From: Erysipelotrichaceae bacterium 66202529
Lineage (GTDB): Bacteria; Bacillota_I; Bacilli_A; Erysipelotrichales; Erysipelotrichaceae
Length of the DNA stretch: 64,000 bases
NCBI GenBank assembly: GCA_017161075.1
Contig: CP046174.1
Span: forward strand, 930,001 to 994,000
Direction of reading: 5' to 3'
The notes under the pieces were generated by a model, which saw only the letters and a program-made list of their open reading frames with translations, searched no databases and was not told the origin of the DNA. Shown here piece after piece: positions 1-7,122 of the stretch. A program made the translations under genes and the position numbers. Within the stretch, counting starts at the first letter, position 1. Every line of letters begins with the position of its first letter.

Positions 1-4
1 CACA

Positions 5-65
5 TAAAAAAACCGTTACGATTTCCATCAACCTATAAGGGAAGCCAAGACTACGATGTAACGGT
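5..65 (-). terminator. orphan intrinsic terminator (minus strand)
   Basis: The arms ACCGTTAC (12-19) and GTAACGGT (58-65) are perfect inverted repeats. Read on the minus strand, the second arm is followed by seven T (plus-strand A at 5-11). No coding region ends here within the window. The nearest upstream minus gene is the tRNA-Leu at 192-277, which has its own terminator. It may end an unseen RNA or be a backup stop. Confidence 0.45.
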
Positions 66-151
66 ATGCTTTGTGTCAGATTATTTCAGCCTACTTATTT
101 GTGTATCCTTTATGTTCATATTCCCATAACGAAACCTAGCTGTAAATATCA

Positions 152-181
152 ATAAAAAAAGCGCTGATATAGAGCGCTTTT
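152..181 (-). terminator. terminator of first tRNA-Leu(CAG)
   Basis: AAGCGCT / AGCGCTT stem with a short loop and a T tract on the minus strand, starting about 10 nt after the tRNA CCA end. Confidence 0.8.
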
Positions 182-191
182 ATGCTTATCA

Positions 192-277
192 TGGTGCAGG
201 AGAAGAGATTTGAACTCTCACGCGATTGCTCGCACTGCCGCCTGAAGACAGCGTGTCTGCCGTTCCACCACTCCTGC
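192..277 (-). tRNA. tRNA-Leu (anticodon CAG), copy 1
   Basis: Read on the minus strand this folds as a class II tRNA. The acceptor stem is GCAGGAG/CTCCTGC, the anticodon stem CTGTC/GGCAG carries loop TTCAGGC (anticodon CAG), there is a long variable arm, and a T-loop TTCAAAT. The CCA end is encoded. The sequence is identical to the copy at 637-722. It has its own promoter and terminator, so it is a single-gene transcription unit. Confidence 0.95.
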
Positions 278-297
278 ATGATTCATGATGCTCAATT

Positions 298-326
298 ATA
301 ATACACTGAAAATGCTGATTTGTCTA
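298..326 (-). promoter_or_regulatory. sigma-A promoter of tRNA-Leu copy 1
   Basis: On the minus strand: TAGACA, a 17-nt spacer, then TATTAT about 20 nt upstream of the tRNA. The same -35 and -10 hexamers and spacing occur before copy 2. Confidence 0.7.
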
Positions 327-596
327 CCCCTTATTGAAAAAAAGTCGATATTTATGCCGTTTTAGGTTACATTTCACAGTCTTAAAATTTCGTTAGATGA
401 ATGCAGCTGTTGCTTATGCTGGATGAATGCGTTCATTCTTAGAGAAGTACAGTATTTTATAATAACAAATACAGATAGAACTGTGAATAACAGCAATATT
501 ATTTCAAAATACTAGAAATTCATAATTACACATGAGGATATGCAATCGAGTCCGTTGTTTTATAATGTCGGATGTATCGTAACTGATTGTTAAAGC

Positions 597-625
597 AAAA
601 AAAAGACGCTGATATAGAGCGTCTG
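597..625 (-). terminator. terminator of second tRNA-Leu(CAG)
   Basis: AGACGCT / AGCGTCT stem with loop GATAT and a T tract on the minus strand. It resembles the terminator of copy 1, with a changed stem that keeps its pairing. Confidence 0.8.
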
Positions 626-636
626 ACTCAATAAGC

Positions 637-722
637 TGGTGCAGGAGAAGAGATTTGAACTCTCACGCGATTGCTCGCACTGCCGCCTGAAGACAGCGTG
701 TCTGCCGTTCCACCACTCCTGC
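637..722 (-). tRNA. tRNA-Leu (anticodon CAG), copy 2
   Basis: 86-nt class II tRNA on the minus strand, with the same sequence, anticodon CAG and encoded CCA as the copy at 192-277. It has a matched promoter and terminator, so the pair looks like a duplication of a whole transcription unit. Confidence 0.95.
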
Positions 723-740
723 ATGATTGAGTGCCATATA

Positions 741-769
741 ATAATACAATAAAATCATAAATTTGTCTA
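741..769 (-). promoter_or_regulatory. sigma-A promoter of tRNA-Leu copy 2
   Basis: On the minus strand: TAGACA, 17-nt spacer, TATTAT, placed as for copy 1. Confidence 0.7.
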
Positions 770-1165
770 CCTTAAATTGAGTTTTCTAAGTATGTTTTTC
801 GTATGCTTGTTTGGATACAGCATGTATATACTTATTTTTGTAATATCTTAACAAAGTGATCTTTCATAGCGTTTCTTTCATAAATCTATTTCTGCTTTGT
901 TTACATCAATAGCTTATGTAGGATAGCTGAGCCATGTCTTAATAAAATTTTTCATGATAGCATGTACCCCTAACTGAGTTACAAGCGTCCTTTCCTTGTG
1001 CTGAAATCAAATGCAAGCCAGCTTTTCTTTATCTGCTTTTTGCGCTGAAGAATATGCTTCTTATTCAATAGGATATGGATGATATAGGCATATAGAAATG
1101 ATTGAATAATACAAGGCTTGTTTCTTGTTGGTAAATTTTTCTTCCTGAAGTTGCGTCTGATTCCA
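770..1165. other. gene-free spacer
   Basis: AT-rich. A minus-strand reading frame at 979-1227 has no ribosome binding site and unlikely composition. I see no gene here. Confidence 0.6.
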
Positions 1166-1193
1166 TTGTAACTCCAGATAGAAACGATATAAT
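1166..1193 (+). promoter_or_regulatory. promoter of the XRE/ABC operon
   Basis: TTGTAA, 16-nt spacer, TATAAT. The predicted transcript starts near 1200, leaving a very short leader before the ATG at 1218. Confidence 0.6.
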
Positions 1194-1217
1194 AAAGGCA
1201 TGAAAGAAGGAATGGAT

Positions 1218-2321
1218 ATGACAACAATTCATCTTGGCAAAAAGCTTATTTCTCTGAGAAGGGAAGCAAATATGACGCAGGAGGAGCTGGCTGCCTATAT
1301 GGGCGTATCAAAATCCAGTGTATCCAAGTGGGAAACCGAAACAACGCTGCCGGATATACTGCTGCTTCCGCAACTGGCGACCCTATTCAATGTGAGTGTG
1401 GATGAACTTATCGGCTATGAGCCGCAACTGAGTATGAAAGCAGTGAATGAATTTTATATACAGCTTAGCACCGAATGGAGTCAGGATGCAGGGAAAGCGT
1501 ATGAACATAGTGAAGAGCTCATACGAAAATATTATTCCTGTTTTCCTTTTCTATTGCAGATGGCTGTCCTGTATCTGAATCACTATATGCTGCACAAACA
1601 GCCGGATCTCGTTTTAAAACGCTGTGAGGAGTTGTGTAATCGCATCATACAGGAGAGTGAGGAAAATAGTCTTGTAAAGGATGCCATATCCTTGAAAATA
1701 ACGTATCTGTTAGCAAGCAAACAGCCCGCTGAGGCATTGCAGCTGCTGGGGGAGGAGGCAAAGCCAATTGCACAGGACAGTGAAATGATAGCTTCCTGTT
1801 ATCAGATGCTGGGGAAGCCAAAGCAGGCCAGCCGTATTTTTCAGATTTGCATTTATCAGCACCTGCTGTTCGTAATACAGGATATGGCAAATTATATGAT
1901 GCTGAATATAGGGGATGATAAACTATGTGATGAAACAATTCATCGTATACTGGAAATGCTGAAGCTCTTTCACATTGACGCACTTCATACGATTACATCA
2001 GCGATGGTATATGTAAGCTGTGCTATGGTGTATGCGGGGCGCAAGGATAAGGAAGCAACCCTGCAAATGATGGAACGGCTTGTGGATGTTGTAGTCCGTT
2101 ATGATCTTGCGCATATGAAAATACACAGGGATGTATATTTCACCGAGATTGAGTCATGGATGGCGGCCCTGCAGCTTCGCACGCAGGCACCAAGAGATGC
2201 AGGGGTTATTCTCGACTCTGTAATACAGGAGCTTCAACTTCCTGTTTTCGCCATCATAGAGGATGAACCGCGTTATCATGCCTGTATACAAAAGCTGCAG
2301 GCAGAAAAGGAGAAAGCATAA
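1218..2321 (+). CDS. XRE-family transcriptional regulator with C-terminal helical repeats
   Basis: 367 aa. Residues 5-60 form a Cro/C1-type helix-turn-helix (motifs MTQEELAAYMGVSKSSVSKW and a LPQLATLFNVSVDEL tail). The remaining ~300 residues look all-helical and TPR-like, as in regulators that sense a ligand or peptide. The ATG at 1218 lies 7 nt after AAGAAGG. ATGs at 1200 and 1212 are poorer, since the first has no upstream ribosome site. The stop overlaps the next start, so this is the first gene of an operon with a PLDc_N protein and an ABC transporter. It probably regulates that operon. The signal sensed is unknown. Confidence 0.85.
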   Translation: MTTIHLGKKLISLRREANMTQEELAAYMGVSKSSVSKWETETTLPDILLLPQLATLFNVSVDELIGYEPQLSMKAVNEFYIQLSTEWSQDAGKAYEHSEELIRKYYSCFPFLLQMAVLYLNHYMLHKQPDLVLKRCEELCNRIIQESEENSLVKDAISLKITYLLASKQPAEALQLLGEEAKPIAQDSEMIASCYQMLGKPKQASRIFQICIYQHLLFVIQDMANYMMLNIGDDKLCDETIHRILEMLKLFHIDALHTITSAMVYVSCAMVYAGRKDKEATLQMMERLVDVVVRYDLAHMKIHRDVYFTEIESWMAALQLRTQAPRDAGVILDSVIQELQLPVFAIIEDEPRYHACIQKLQAEKEKA

Positions 2322-2521
2322 TGAACACATTGATGGAATATTTACCGGCTCTGCTGCCGCTGATCGTATTGGAATGCGGTCTTGCGATATGGGCGCTGAT
2401 ACATTTGTTACGGCATCCTCATGTTCGCAGAGGAAATAAGCTGCTTTGGATTCCGATTATTCTGTTCCTTCAGTTTCTGGGGCCGATTTTATATTTTGTA
2501 ATCGGCAGAGAGGAACAATGA
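2321..2521 (+). CDS. PLDc_N domain small membrane protein (YxlE-like)
   Basis: 66 aa with two transmembrane segments (about 8-30 and 41-60) separated by a basic loop. It ends in the LGPILYFVIGR pattern typical of the PLDc_N (cardiolipin synthase N-terminal) domain standing alone. Bacillus YxlE, encoded just before the YxlF/YxlG ABC transporter, has the same size and position. The start overlaps the stop of the regulator and the stop overlaps the ATPase start, so translation is probably coupled. A role as transporter accessory or membrane-stress partner is inference. Confidence 0.85.
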   Translation: MNTLMEYLPALLPLIVLECGLAIWALIHLLRHPHVRRGNKLLWIPIILFLQFLGPILYFVIGREEQ

Positions 2522-3435
2522 TTATGGATGTATTGACACTGCATAATCTGCACAAGGCCTTTGGCACACAGAAGGTACTGCAGGGCGTCGGTCTCAATGT
2601 TCCGCAGCACAGTATCTTTGGGTTTATAGGAAAAAACGGTGCAGGGAAAACGACAACGATGAAACTGATTCTCGGATTGGAAAAATTGGATGAAGGAGAG
2701 CTGTATGTCATGCAGGAGCCGGTGGTATTCGGGAAAACAAAAACAAACCGCTATATCGGCTATGTAAGTGATGTTCCTGAATTTTATGGCTTTATGAATG
2801 CATGGGAATACCTGCAGCTTTGTGCTGAGATATCCGCTATACCTAAGGAAAAGGTAAAGCCGCGTATAGAGGAGCTGCTGGAGCTGGTTGGTCTTTCACA
2901 AACCGGACGCAAGCGGTGTGCGTCCTTTTCCAGAGGTATGAAGCAGCGCCTTGCGATTGCACAGGGCTTATTGAATGAACCAAAGCTTCTGATTGCCGAT
3001 GAGCCAACATCTGCACTGGATCCGCAGGGAAGAAAAGAAATTCTCACCATTCTGGAGAAGGCCAAAGAAAAAACTACAGTTTTGTTTTCCACTCATATAC
3101 TGAGTGATGTGGAAAGCATCTGTGATTCGATTGCGATTCTGCATCAGGGTAAAATTGCGGCAAGCGGTAAGCTGCATGCAATGTTACAGACAAAGGGTTC
3201 AGCCTTTCTGAAGGTAGAGCTGGTACAGGAGCAGGATTGCCGTCTATTGCAGGAGATATTGCAAAGCCGTGGCATACCGGTATCGTCTCCTTGCTCTTCT
3301 GTATTACAGCTTGCGGATACACCAGAGGTACAGCAGGTGCTTTTTGATATCATGAAAACGCACAAGCTGCAGCTGCAGAAGCTGGAACGAATGCATCCTT
3401 CTCTGGAGCAGTATTTTCTGGAGGTGATATCATGA
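2518..3435 (+). CDS. ABC transporter ATP-binding protein (YxlF-like)
   Basis: 305 aa. It carries Walker A GKNGAGKTT near residues 38-46, signature SRGMKQR, Walker B LLIADEPTSALDP, and an H-loop in FSTHILSDVE. The C-terminal ~80 residues are an extension typical of BcrA/CcmA-type export ATPases. The start at 2518 is preferred over upstream in-frame codons because AGAGGAAC lies just before it and it overlaps the preceding stop. It pairs with the permease that follows. The cargo is unknown; relatives handle peptide antibiotics or membrane stress. Confidence 0.9.
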   Translation: MIMDVLTLHNLHKAFGTQKVLQGVGLNVPQHSIFGFIGKNGAGKTTTMKLILGLEKLDEGELYVMQEPVVFGKTKTNRYIGYVSDVPEFYGFMNAWEYLQLCAEISAIPKEKVKPRIEELLELVGLSQTGRKRCASFSRGMKQRLAIAQGLLNEPKLLIADEPTSALDPQGRKEILTILEKAKEKTTVLFSTHILSDVESICDSIAILHQGKIAASGKLHAMLQTKGSAFLKVELVQEQDCRLLQEILQSRGIPVSSPCSSVLQLADTPEVQQVLFDIMKTHKLQLQKLERMHPSLEQYFLEVIS

Positions 3436-4196
3436 AGGGACTAACAGCATTTATGAAAAAAGAGCTTCTGGAAGCGGTGCGTTCCTATAAGCTGGTTATT
3501 ATACTCATTGTATTTGCAGCCCTGGGGTTTATGAATCCAATCAGCGCAAGATATCTGCCTGAGCTTATGAAAACCTTTCTTCCTGAGGGTGTGCATATGG
3601 AATTGCCGCAGCCTGTCGTGATGGATTCCTGGCTGCAGTTTTTCAAAAATACGGTACAGATTGGTCTGATTGCTTTTCTCATTCTGTGTTCCTCCTCCAT
3701 GGCGAATGAGATTGGAAGGGGTGTTTTGATTCCCCTGCTTGCGAAGGGATTACCGCGAAACAGTGTTATCGCTGCAAAATTCATTTCTATGACACTGCTT
3801 TGGACGCTGGCGCTGGGATGCTCTTTTTTTATCACATTCACCTATAATTTCATGTTCTGGAGCACCTCATGGATACCGTATTTGTTTCTGATTACAATAG
3901 GAGTATGGCTATTTGGTCTGATGCTGATTGCTGCTTTGATTCTTGGCGGTGTCGGAAAAGGAACGGTATCCGCAAGCATGCTGTGTGCCGGCTGCCTGTT
4001 CCTGCTCTGTGTGCTGGTCACAATGTTTAACGCAACCGCTGATGTATCCCCCTTTGTGTTCCTGTCACAATACCAGCTATTCCTTACTAAGGGGATAACG
4101 GCGGTGCAATTTACAAAGCCGGCTGTGTGTGCGATTGTCCTTACCATACTTCAGCTGTCTGCAGCATCCATCCTGTTTCAACGAAAAAGTCTTTAA
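3432..4196 (+). CDS. ABC-2 type permease (YxlG-like)
   Basis: 254 aa integral membrane protein with about six hydrophobic segments. The N-terminal MKKELLEAVRSYK helix before the first segment is common in ABC-2 permeases. It overlaps the ATPase stop (ATGA) and is followed by a strong terminator, so it closes the four-gene operon. Together with the ATPase it forms the membrane exporter. Confidence 0.85.
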   Translation: MKGLTAFMKKELLEAVRSYKLVIILIVFAALGFMNPISARYLPELMKTFLPEGVHMELPQPVVMDSWLQFFKNTVQIGLIAFLILCSSSMANEIGRGVLIPLLAKGLPRNSVIAAKFISMTLLWTLALGCSFFITFTYNFMFWSTSWIPYLFLITIGVWLFGLMLIAALILGGVGKGTVSASMLCAGCLFLLCVLVTMFNATADVSPFVFLSQYQLFLTKGITAVQFTKPAVCAIVLTILQLSAASILFQRKSL

Positions 4197-4205
4197 TCAA
4201 ATTGT

Positions 4206-4246
4206 AAAAGCAGTCTTTCGCATACGTAAGGAAAGACTGCTTTTCT
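4206..4246 (+). terminator. terminator of the XRE/ABC operon
   Basis: 14-bp stem AAAAGCAGTCTTTC / GAAAGACTGCTTTT (4206-4219 and 4231-4244) with an 11-nt loop. It is nearly symmetric, so it could stop transcription in both directions. Confidence 0.9.
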
Positions 4247-4546
4247 CAATTATAATATTGCGGTTCTGGAAAGGGGAAGGAGTAGAAGCAATGATGAAAT
4301 CCCGAACCACAGCGAATCCCATGATCAGGGGAGGAGATGATTTGCGGTAATATGATACAGGATGGGAAGGAATAGGGAATAAAAGTAATATGGCATACTT
4401 CAGAAAACAGATTTCTCTGTTTTCTACCTTATCCTATGCCCTGTTTAACATACCGTATTGGCAAAACACCATATAAACAAAAAATATAAAACGATTCTGT
4501 ATAGAAATGTATGGAAGCTGTTTGTATACATCGCATCTTCCATAGA
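4247..4546. other. gene-free spacer
   Basis: I see no coding or RNA gene. A plus-strand frame running through 4129-4350 overlaps the permease end and the terminator and has no support. Confidence 0.5.
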
Positions 4547-4576
4547 TTGTACTACAGCCTGCAGGTATGCTATAAT
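4547..4576 (+). promoter_or_regulatory. promoter of the methyltransferase unit
   Basis: TTGTAC, 18-nt spacer, TATAAT, about 40 nt before the strong ribosome site at 4609-4616. Confidence 0.6.
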
Positions 4577-4622
4577 TTAATAAATCAGTTATTATGAATA
4601 TAACTGGGAAAGGAGGATAAAC

Positions 4623-4712
4623 ATGAAAACGATAATAAGAAAGAGAGAATATATCAAAAATGAATTATATAGAGAAAAACAAAGAAGCCTGGGAGGAAGC
4701 ATTCGACAATAG
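4623..4712 (+). CDS. short upstream ORF overlapping the methyltransferase start
   Basis: A 29-codon frame starts at ATG 4623, 6 nt after the excellent ribosome site AAAGGAGG (4609-4616). It runs out of frame through the methyltransferase start and ends at TAG 4710-4712. The peptide is basic (several Arg and Lys). The methyltransferase start at 4660 has only a weak ribosome site. The small frame may therefore be a leader whose translation sets expression of the enzyme. It could also be a fortuitous frame. Confidence 0.4.
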   Translation: MKTIIRKREYIKNELYREKQRSLGGSIRQ

Positions 4713-5451
4713 AACGGATGGCTGGGGCGAAAACGTTGTTCAAAACCTCCGTGAAGCATCTGATTGCTATATACAGCCTGTGTTAAAGGCGGAGCTGGAT
4801 AAGCTGGAGCTGTCTGGTAAGCATATCGCTCAATTCTGCTGCAATAACGGGAGAGAATTGTTATCGATTTGTAAGCATTATAATGCCGTCGGTACCGGCT
4901 TTGATATAGCAGAAAATCTGATATCGCAGGGAACAAGACATGCACAGGAGCTGCAGCTTCCCTGTACCTTTGTCGCTGAGAATATTTTAGATATCCCTCA
5001 TGCATACGATGATGCATTTGATGCAGTCCTGTTTACGATTGGTGCAATTACGTGGTTTCAGGATTTGAAAAGTCTTTTTCAGGTCGTGTCAAGATGTCTG
5101 AAGCCGGAAGGGATTTTGTTAATACATGATTTCCATCCGGTTATGAACATGCTGCCTTTACCGTCAGAGGAGGGCTATTGTGAGGATGAGGTGCACCTGA
5201 TGGAGCATACGTATTTTACGAATGAGCCATGGATTGAAAACAATGGCATGGGCTATATTTCCGGGGAGTATGCGTCAAAGACATTTACCAGCTTTTCCCA
5301 TTCCGTATCCGATATTGTAAACAATGCGATTACCAATGATATGGATATCCGGCTGTTACGTGAATACGATCATGATATTGGATTGTCAGATGCATATGAT
5401 TACAAGGGACTTCCCTTATCCATGCTGCTAATGGCAGTAAAAAGAAAATAA
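4660..5451 (+). CDS. class I SAM-dependent methyltransferase
   Basis: 263 aa. The N-terminus (MNYIEKNKEAWEEAF) is typical of a family of small-molecule methyltransferases. A motif I region around residues 54-70 (IAQFCCNNGRELL) replaces the usual GxGxG loop with CNNG. An acidic post-I strand (AVGTGFDIAENLI) and the LFTIGAITWFQD / LKPEGILLIHDFHP motifs complete a Rossmann-fold methyltransferase. The substrate is unknown. It is a monocistronic gene between a promoter and a terminator, with an overlapping short ORF before it. The start at 4660 is chosen from family N-termini despite a weak ribosome site. Confidence 0.8.
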   Translation: MNYIEKNKEAWEEAFDNRTDGWGENVVQNLREASDCYIQPVLKAELDKLELSGKHIAQFCCNNGRELLSICKHYNAVGTGFDIAENLISQGTRHAQELQLPCTFVAENILDIPHAYDDAFDAVLFTIGAITWFQDLKSLFQVVSRCLKPEGILLIHDFHPVMNMLPLPSEEGYCEDEVHLMEHTYFTNEPWIENNGMGYISGEYASKTFTSFSHSVSDIVNNAITNDMDIRLLREYDHDIGLSDAYDYKGLPLSMLLMAVKRK

Positions 5452-5462
5452 ATATGTAAAAA

Positions 5463-5497
5463 GTCAGAGACTGGTAATGTAATCAGTCTCTGGTTTT
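5463..5497 (+). terminator. terminator of the methyltransferase
   Basis: CAGAGACTG / CAGTCTCTG stem (5465-5473, 5484-5492) with a 10-nt loop, followed by GTTTT. Confidence 0.85.
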
Positions 5498-5718
5498 CGT
5501 TATCGGCAAAAGTGATAAAATGAAATTTGAAAACGATGCTATGAATACAGCGGATATTCTTTCTGTACCGGCTTTACTCATCATTTCTATTTACTGATAG
5601 TTCCCTGAAAACGCACACTGGATATATAATCAAAATGCATATGCTTGTAATATGAAAATACAACAATATCTAATCCATATTCCTGTAAGCCAAGGAAGGA
5701 AATTTGATTGTTTATCAT

Positions 5719-6960
5719 CTATTTCGATTCAGCATGTGCCTGTTTATACAGATCTTTTCTTTTATTTGCTGGAGGTATATTTAGCTTATTTCTATATTTG
5801 GTTACGGTACGTCTTGAAATATCCAGATTCTCTTTCCTCAGTAAGAGATACAATTCATAATCGGTATAGGGCTCGTTTTTATTCTCCTTTGCTAACAGCG
5901 CCTTTATGGATTTGACATACGGGTTATGCTGATTATTGGCAGCAGATGTTAATAAAAGGTGGCGAAGGGGATAGATATGGTTTTGGAACATATAATATTT
6001 GTTTTTGATACAACGGCTGACCGTAGATATATGAATGCCTAAGCTATCGGCAATATCATGTAAACGGCATTGTACAAGCGGCTGTGCGTCAAGGAAAAAA
6101 GCTTTTTGAAATTTACATAATTCATTGGCAATCAAAAGCAGTGTACGATTGCGCCGATTGATATCCTCCATTAAAATCTTAGCCTGTGAGAAGTAATTCC
6201 TGATTACAGAATCAGCCATGAGAGGTGCTGTATAATCAGTAAATGTTCCTTCAATGATATTGACAGGACGTATTTGTAAATCGCCGTTTTTAATCTGAAT
6301 TTCAATATCCGGATATATGATTTCTGATATATTTCCGTAATTTATACAGGGAAAGGGATTTTGTTCGCGTATGATATCAACAGCAAGCTCTATATCCTCC
6401 ACACTTACCTGCAGGGAATCCGCTAGTTTAGAATAAGCATGCTGTATCAGCTCTTTTTGATAATTCTGGTAAATATTGAGTGCAAAATCCTGATGATCTT
6501 GTTCCAGCTGTATCCGGATGGCATCTACACTGTTTTTGGCAAATACACCTGCAGGCTCCAGCCCCTGAAGCATGCGCAGCTGCTTATCAAATTCCGTTGG
6601 ACTCATGTGCAGCAGCCTGCAATACTCATTGTGCTCCATACTTAAAAATCCGTTTTCATCCAGCGATTGTATCATAAATTCAGAAAAAGCTTCTGGTATC
6701 GGCAGACTCATCGTATGAAGCTGCATATACAAATCCTGCTGCAGTGAAGCCTCCTGCTGAATATACCACTCCTTTTCAGGCTTTATTTCATGATTGGTGC
6801 AGTATTGGAAATAAGGATTTTCAGCCATGACTTTTTTTAGGTGGTGAAGCAGCTGCATCGAATTCATTTGCAGGATGGAAAGTGAATAGCTTTGCGTCGG
6901 ATTGAAGGTGATGGATTGTTTCACATTCACACGGGGAATGATTTCTGATGTTTTTTTCAT
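5719..6960 (-). CDS. rpoN: RNA polymerase sigma-54 factor
   Basis: 413 aa, slightly short for the family. The N-terminal activator-interaction region is recognisable (SITFNPTQSYSLSILQMNS) but poor in Gln. The core-binding region spans the middle, and the C-terminus has a helix-turn-helix plus the RpoN box SRRTVTKYRN at about 382-391, close to the consensus ARRTVAKYRE. This sigma reads -24/-12 promoters and needs an AAA+ activator. Such an activator is encoded divergently at 7123, making a local regulon with the downstream PTS and glycyl radical operon. The ribosome site AAAGGATGACT precedes the ATG. Confidence 0.95.
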   Translation of the reverse strand: MKKTSEIIPRVNVKQSITFNPTQSYSLSILQMNSMQLLHHLKKVMAENPYFQYCTNHEIKPEKEWYIQQEASLQQDLYMQLHTMSLPIPEAFSEFMIQSLDENGFLSMEHNEYCRLLHMSPTEFDKQLRMLQGLEPAGVFAKNSVDAIRIQLEQDHQDFALNIYQNYQKELIQHAYSKLADSLQVSVEDIELAVDIIREQNPFPCINYGNISEIIYPDIEIQIKNGDLQIRPVNIIEGTFTDYTAPLMADSVIRNYFSQAKILMEDINRRNRTLLLIANELCKFQKAFFLDAQPLVQCRLHDIADSLGIHISTVSRCIKNKYYMFQNHIYPLRHLLLTSAANNQHNPYVKSIKALLAKENKNEPYTDYELYLLLRKENLDISRRTVTKYRNKLNIPPANKRKDLYKQAHAESK

Positions 6961-7001
6961 ATTCCAGTCATCCTTTCCATATTTAGGAAATAAAACAGAT
7001 A

Positions 7002-7030
7002 TTGCTATTCTAACGGAATTAACCTATACT
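7002..7030 (+). promoter_or_regulatory. sigma-A promoter of the LevR-like activator
   Basis: TTGCTA, 17-nt spacer, TATACT. Transcription would start near 7037, immediately before a terminator-like hairpin. Confidence 0.5.
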
Positions 7031-7040
7031 GTAATTGTAA

Positions 7041-7067
7041 GTCGGGTGGGATGATACCGGCTTTTTT
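7041..7067 (+). terminator. terminator-like hairpin in the activator leader
   Basis: GTCGG (7041-7045) pairs with CCGGC (7057-7061) and is followed by six T. It lies between the putative promoter and the activator start at 7123. It could attenuate the activator mRNA. Confidence 0.45.
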
Positions 7068-7122
7068 ATTACTTTTATTTTAATCAACGTTTTTCAGCAT
7101 GTCAATATCAGGGGAGGATACT

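Noticed and set aside
979..1227. 82-aa minus-strand frame before the XRE operon
   Set aside because: No ribosome site, low-complexity Ile/Lys composition, and it overlaps the operon promoter and start.
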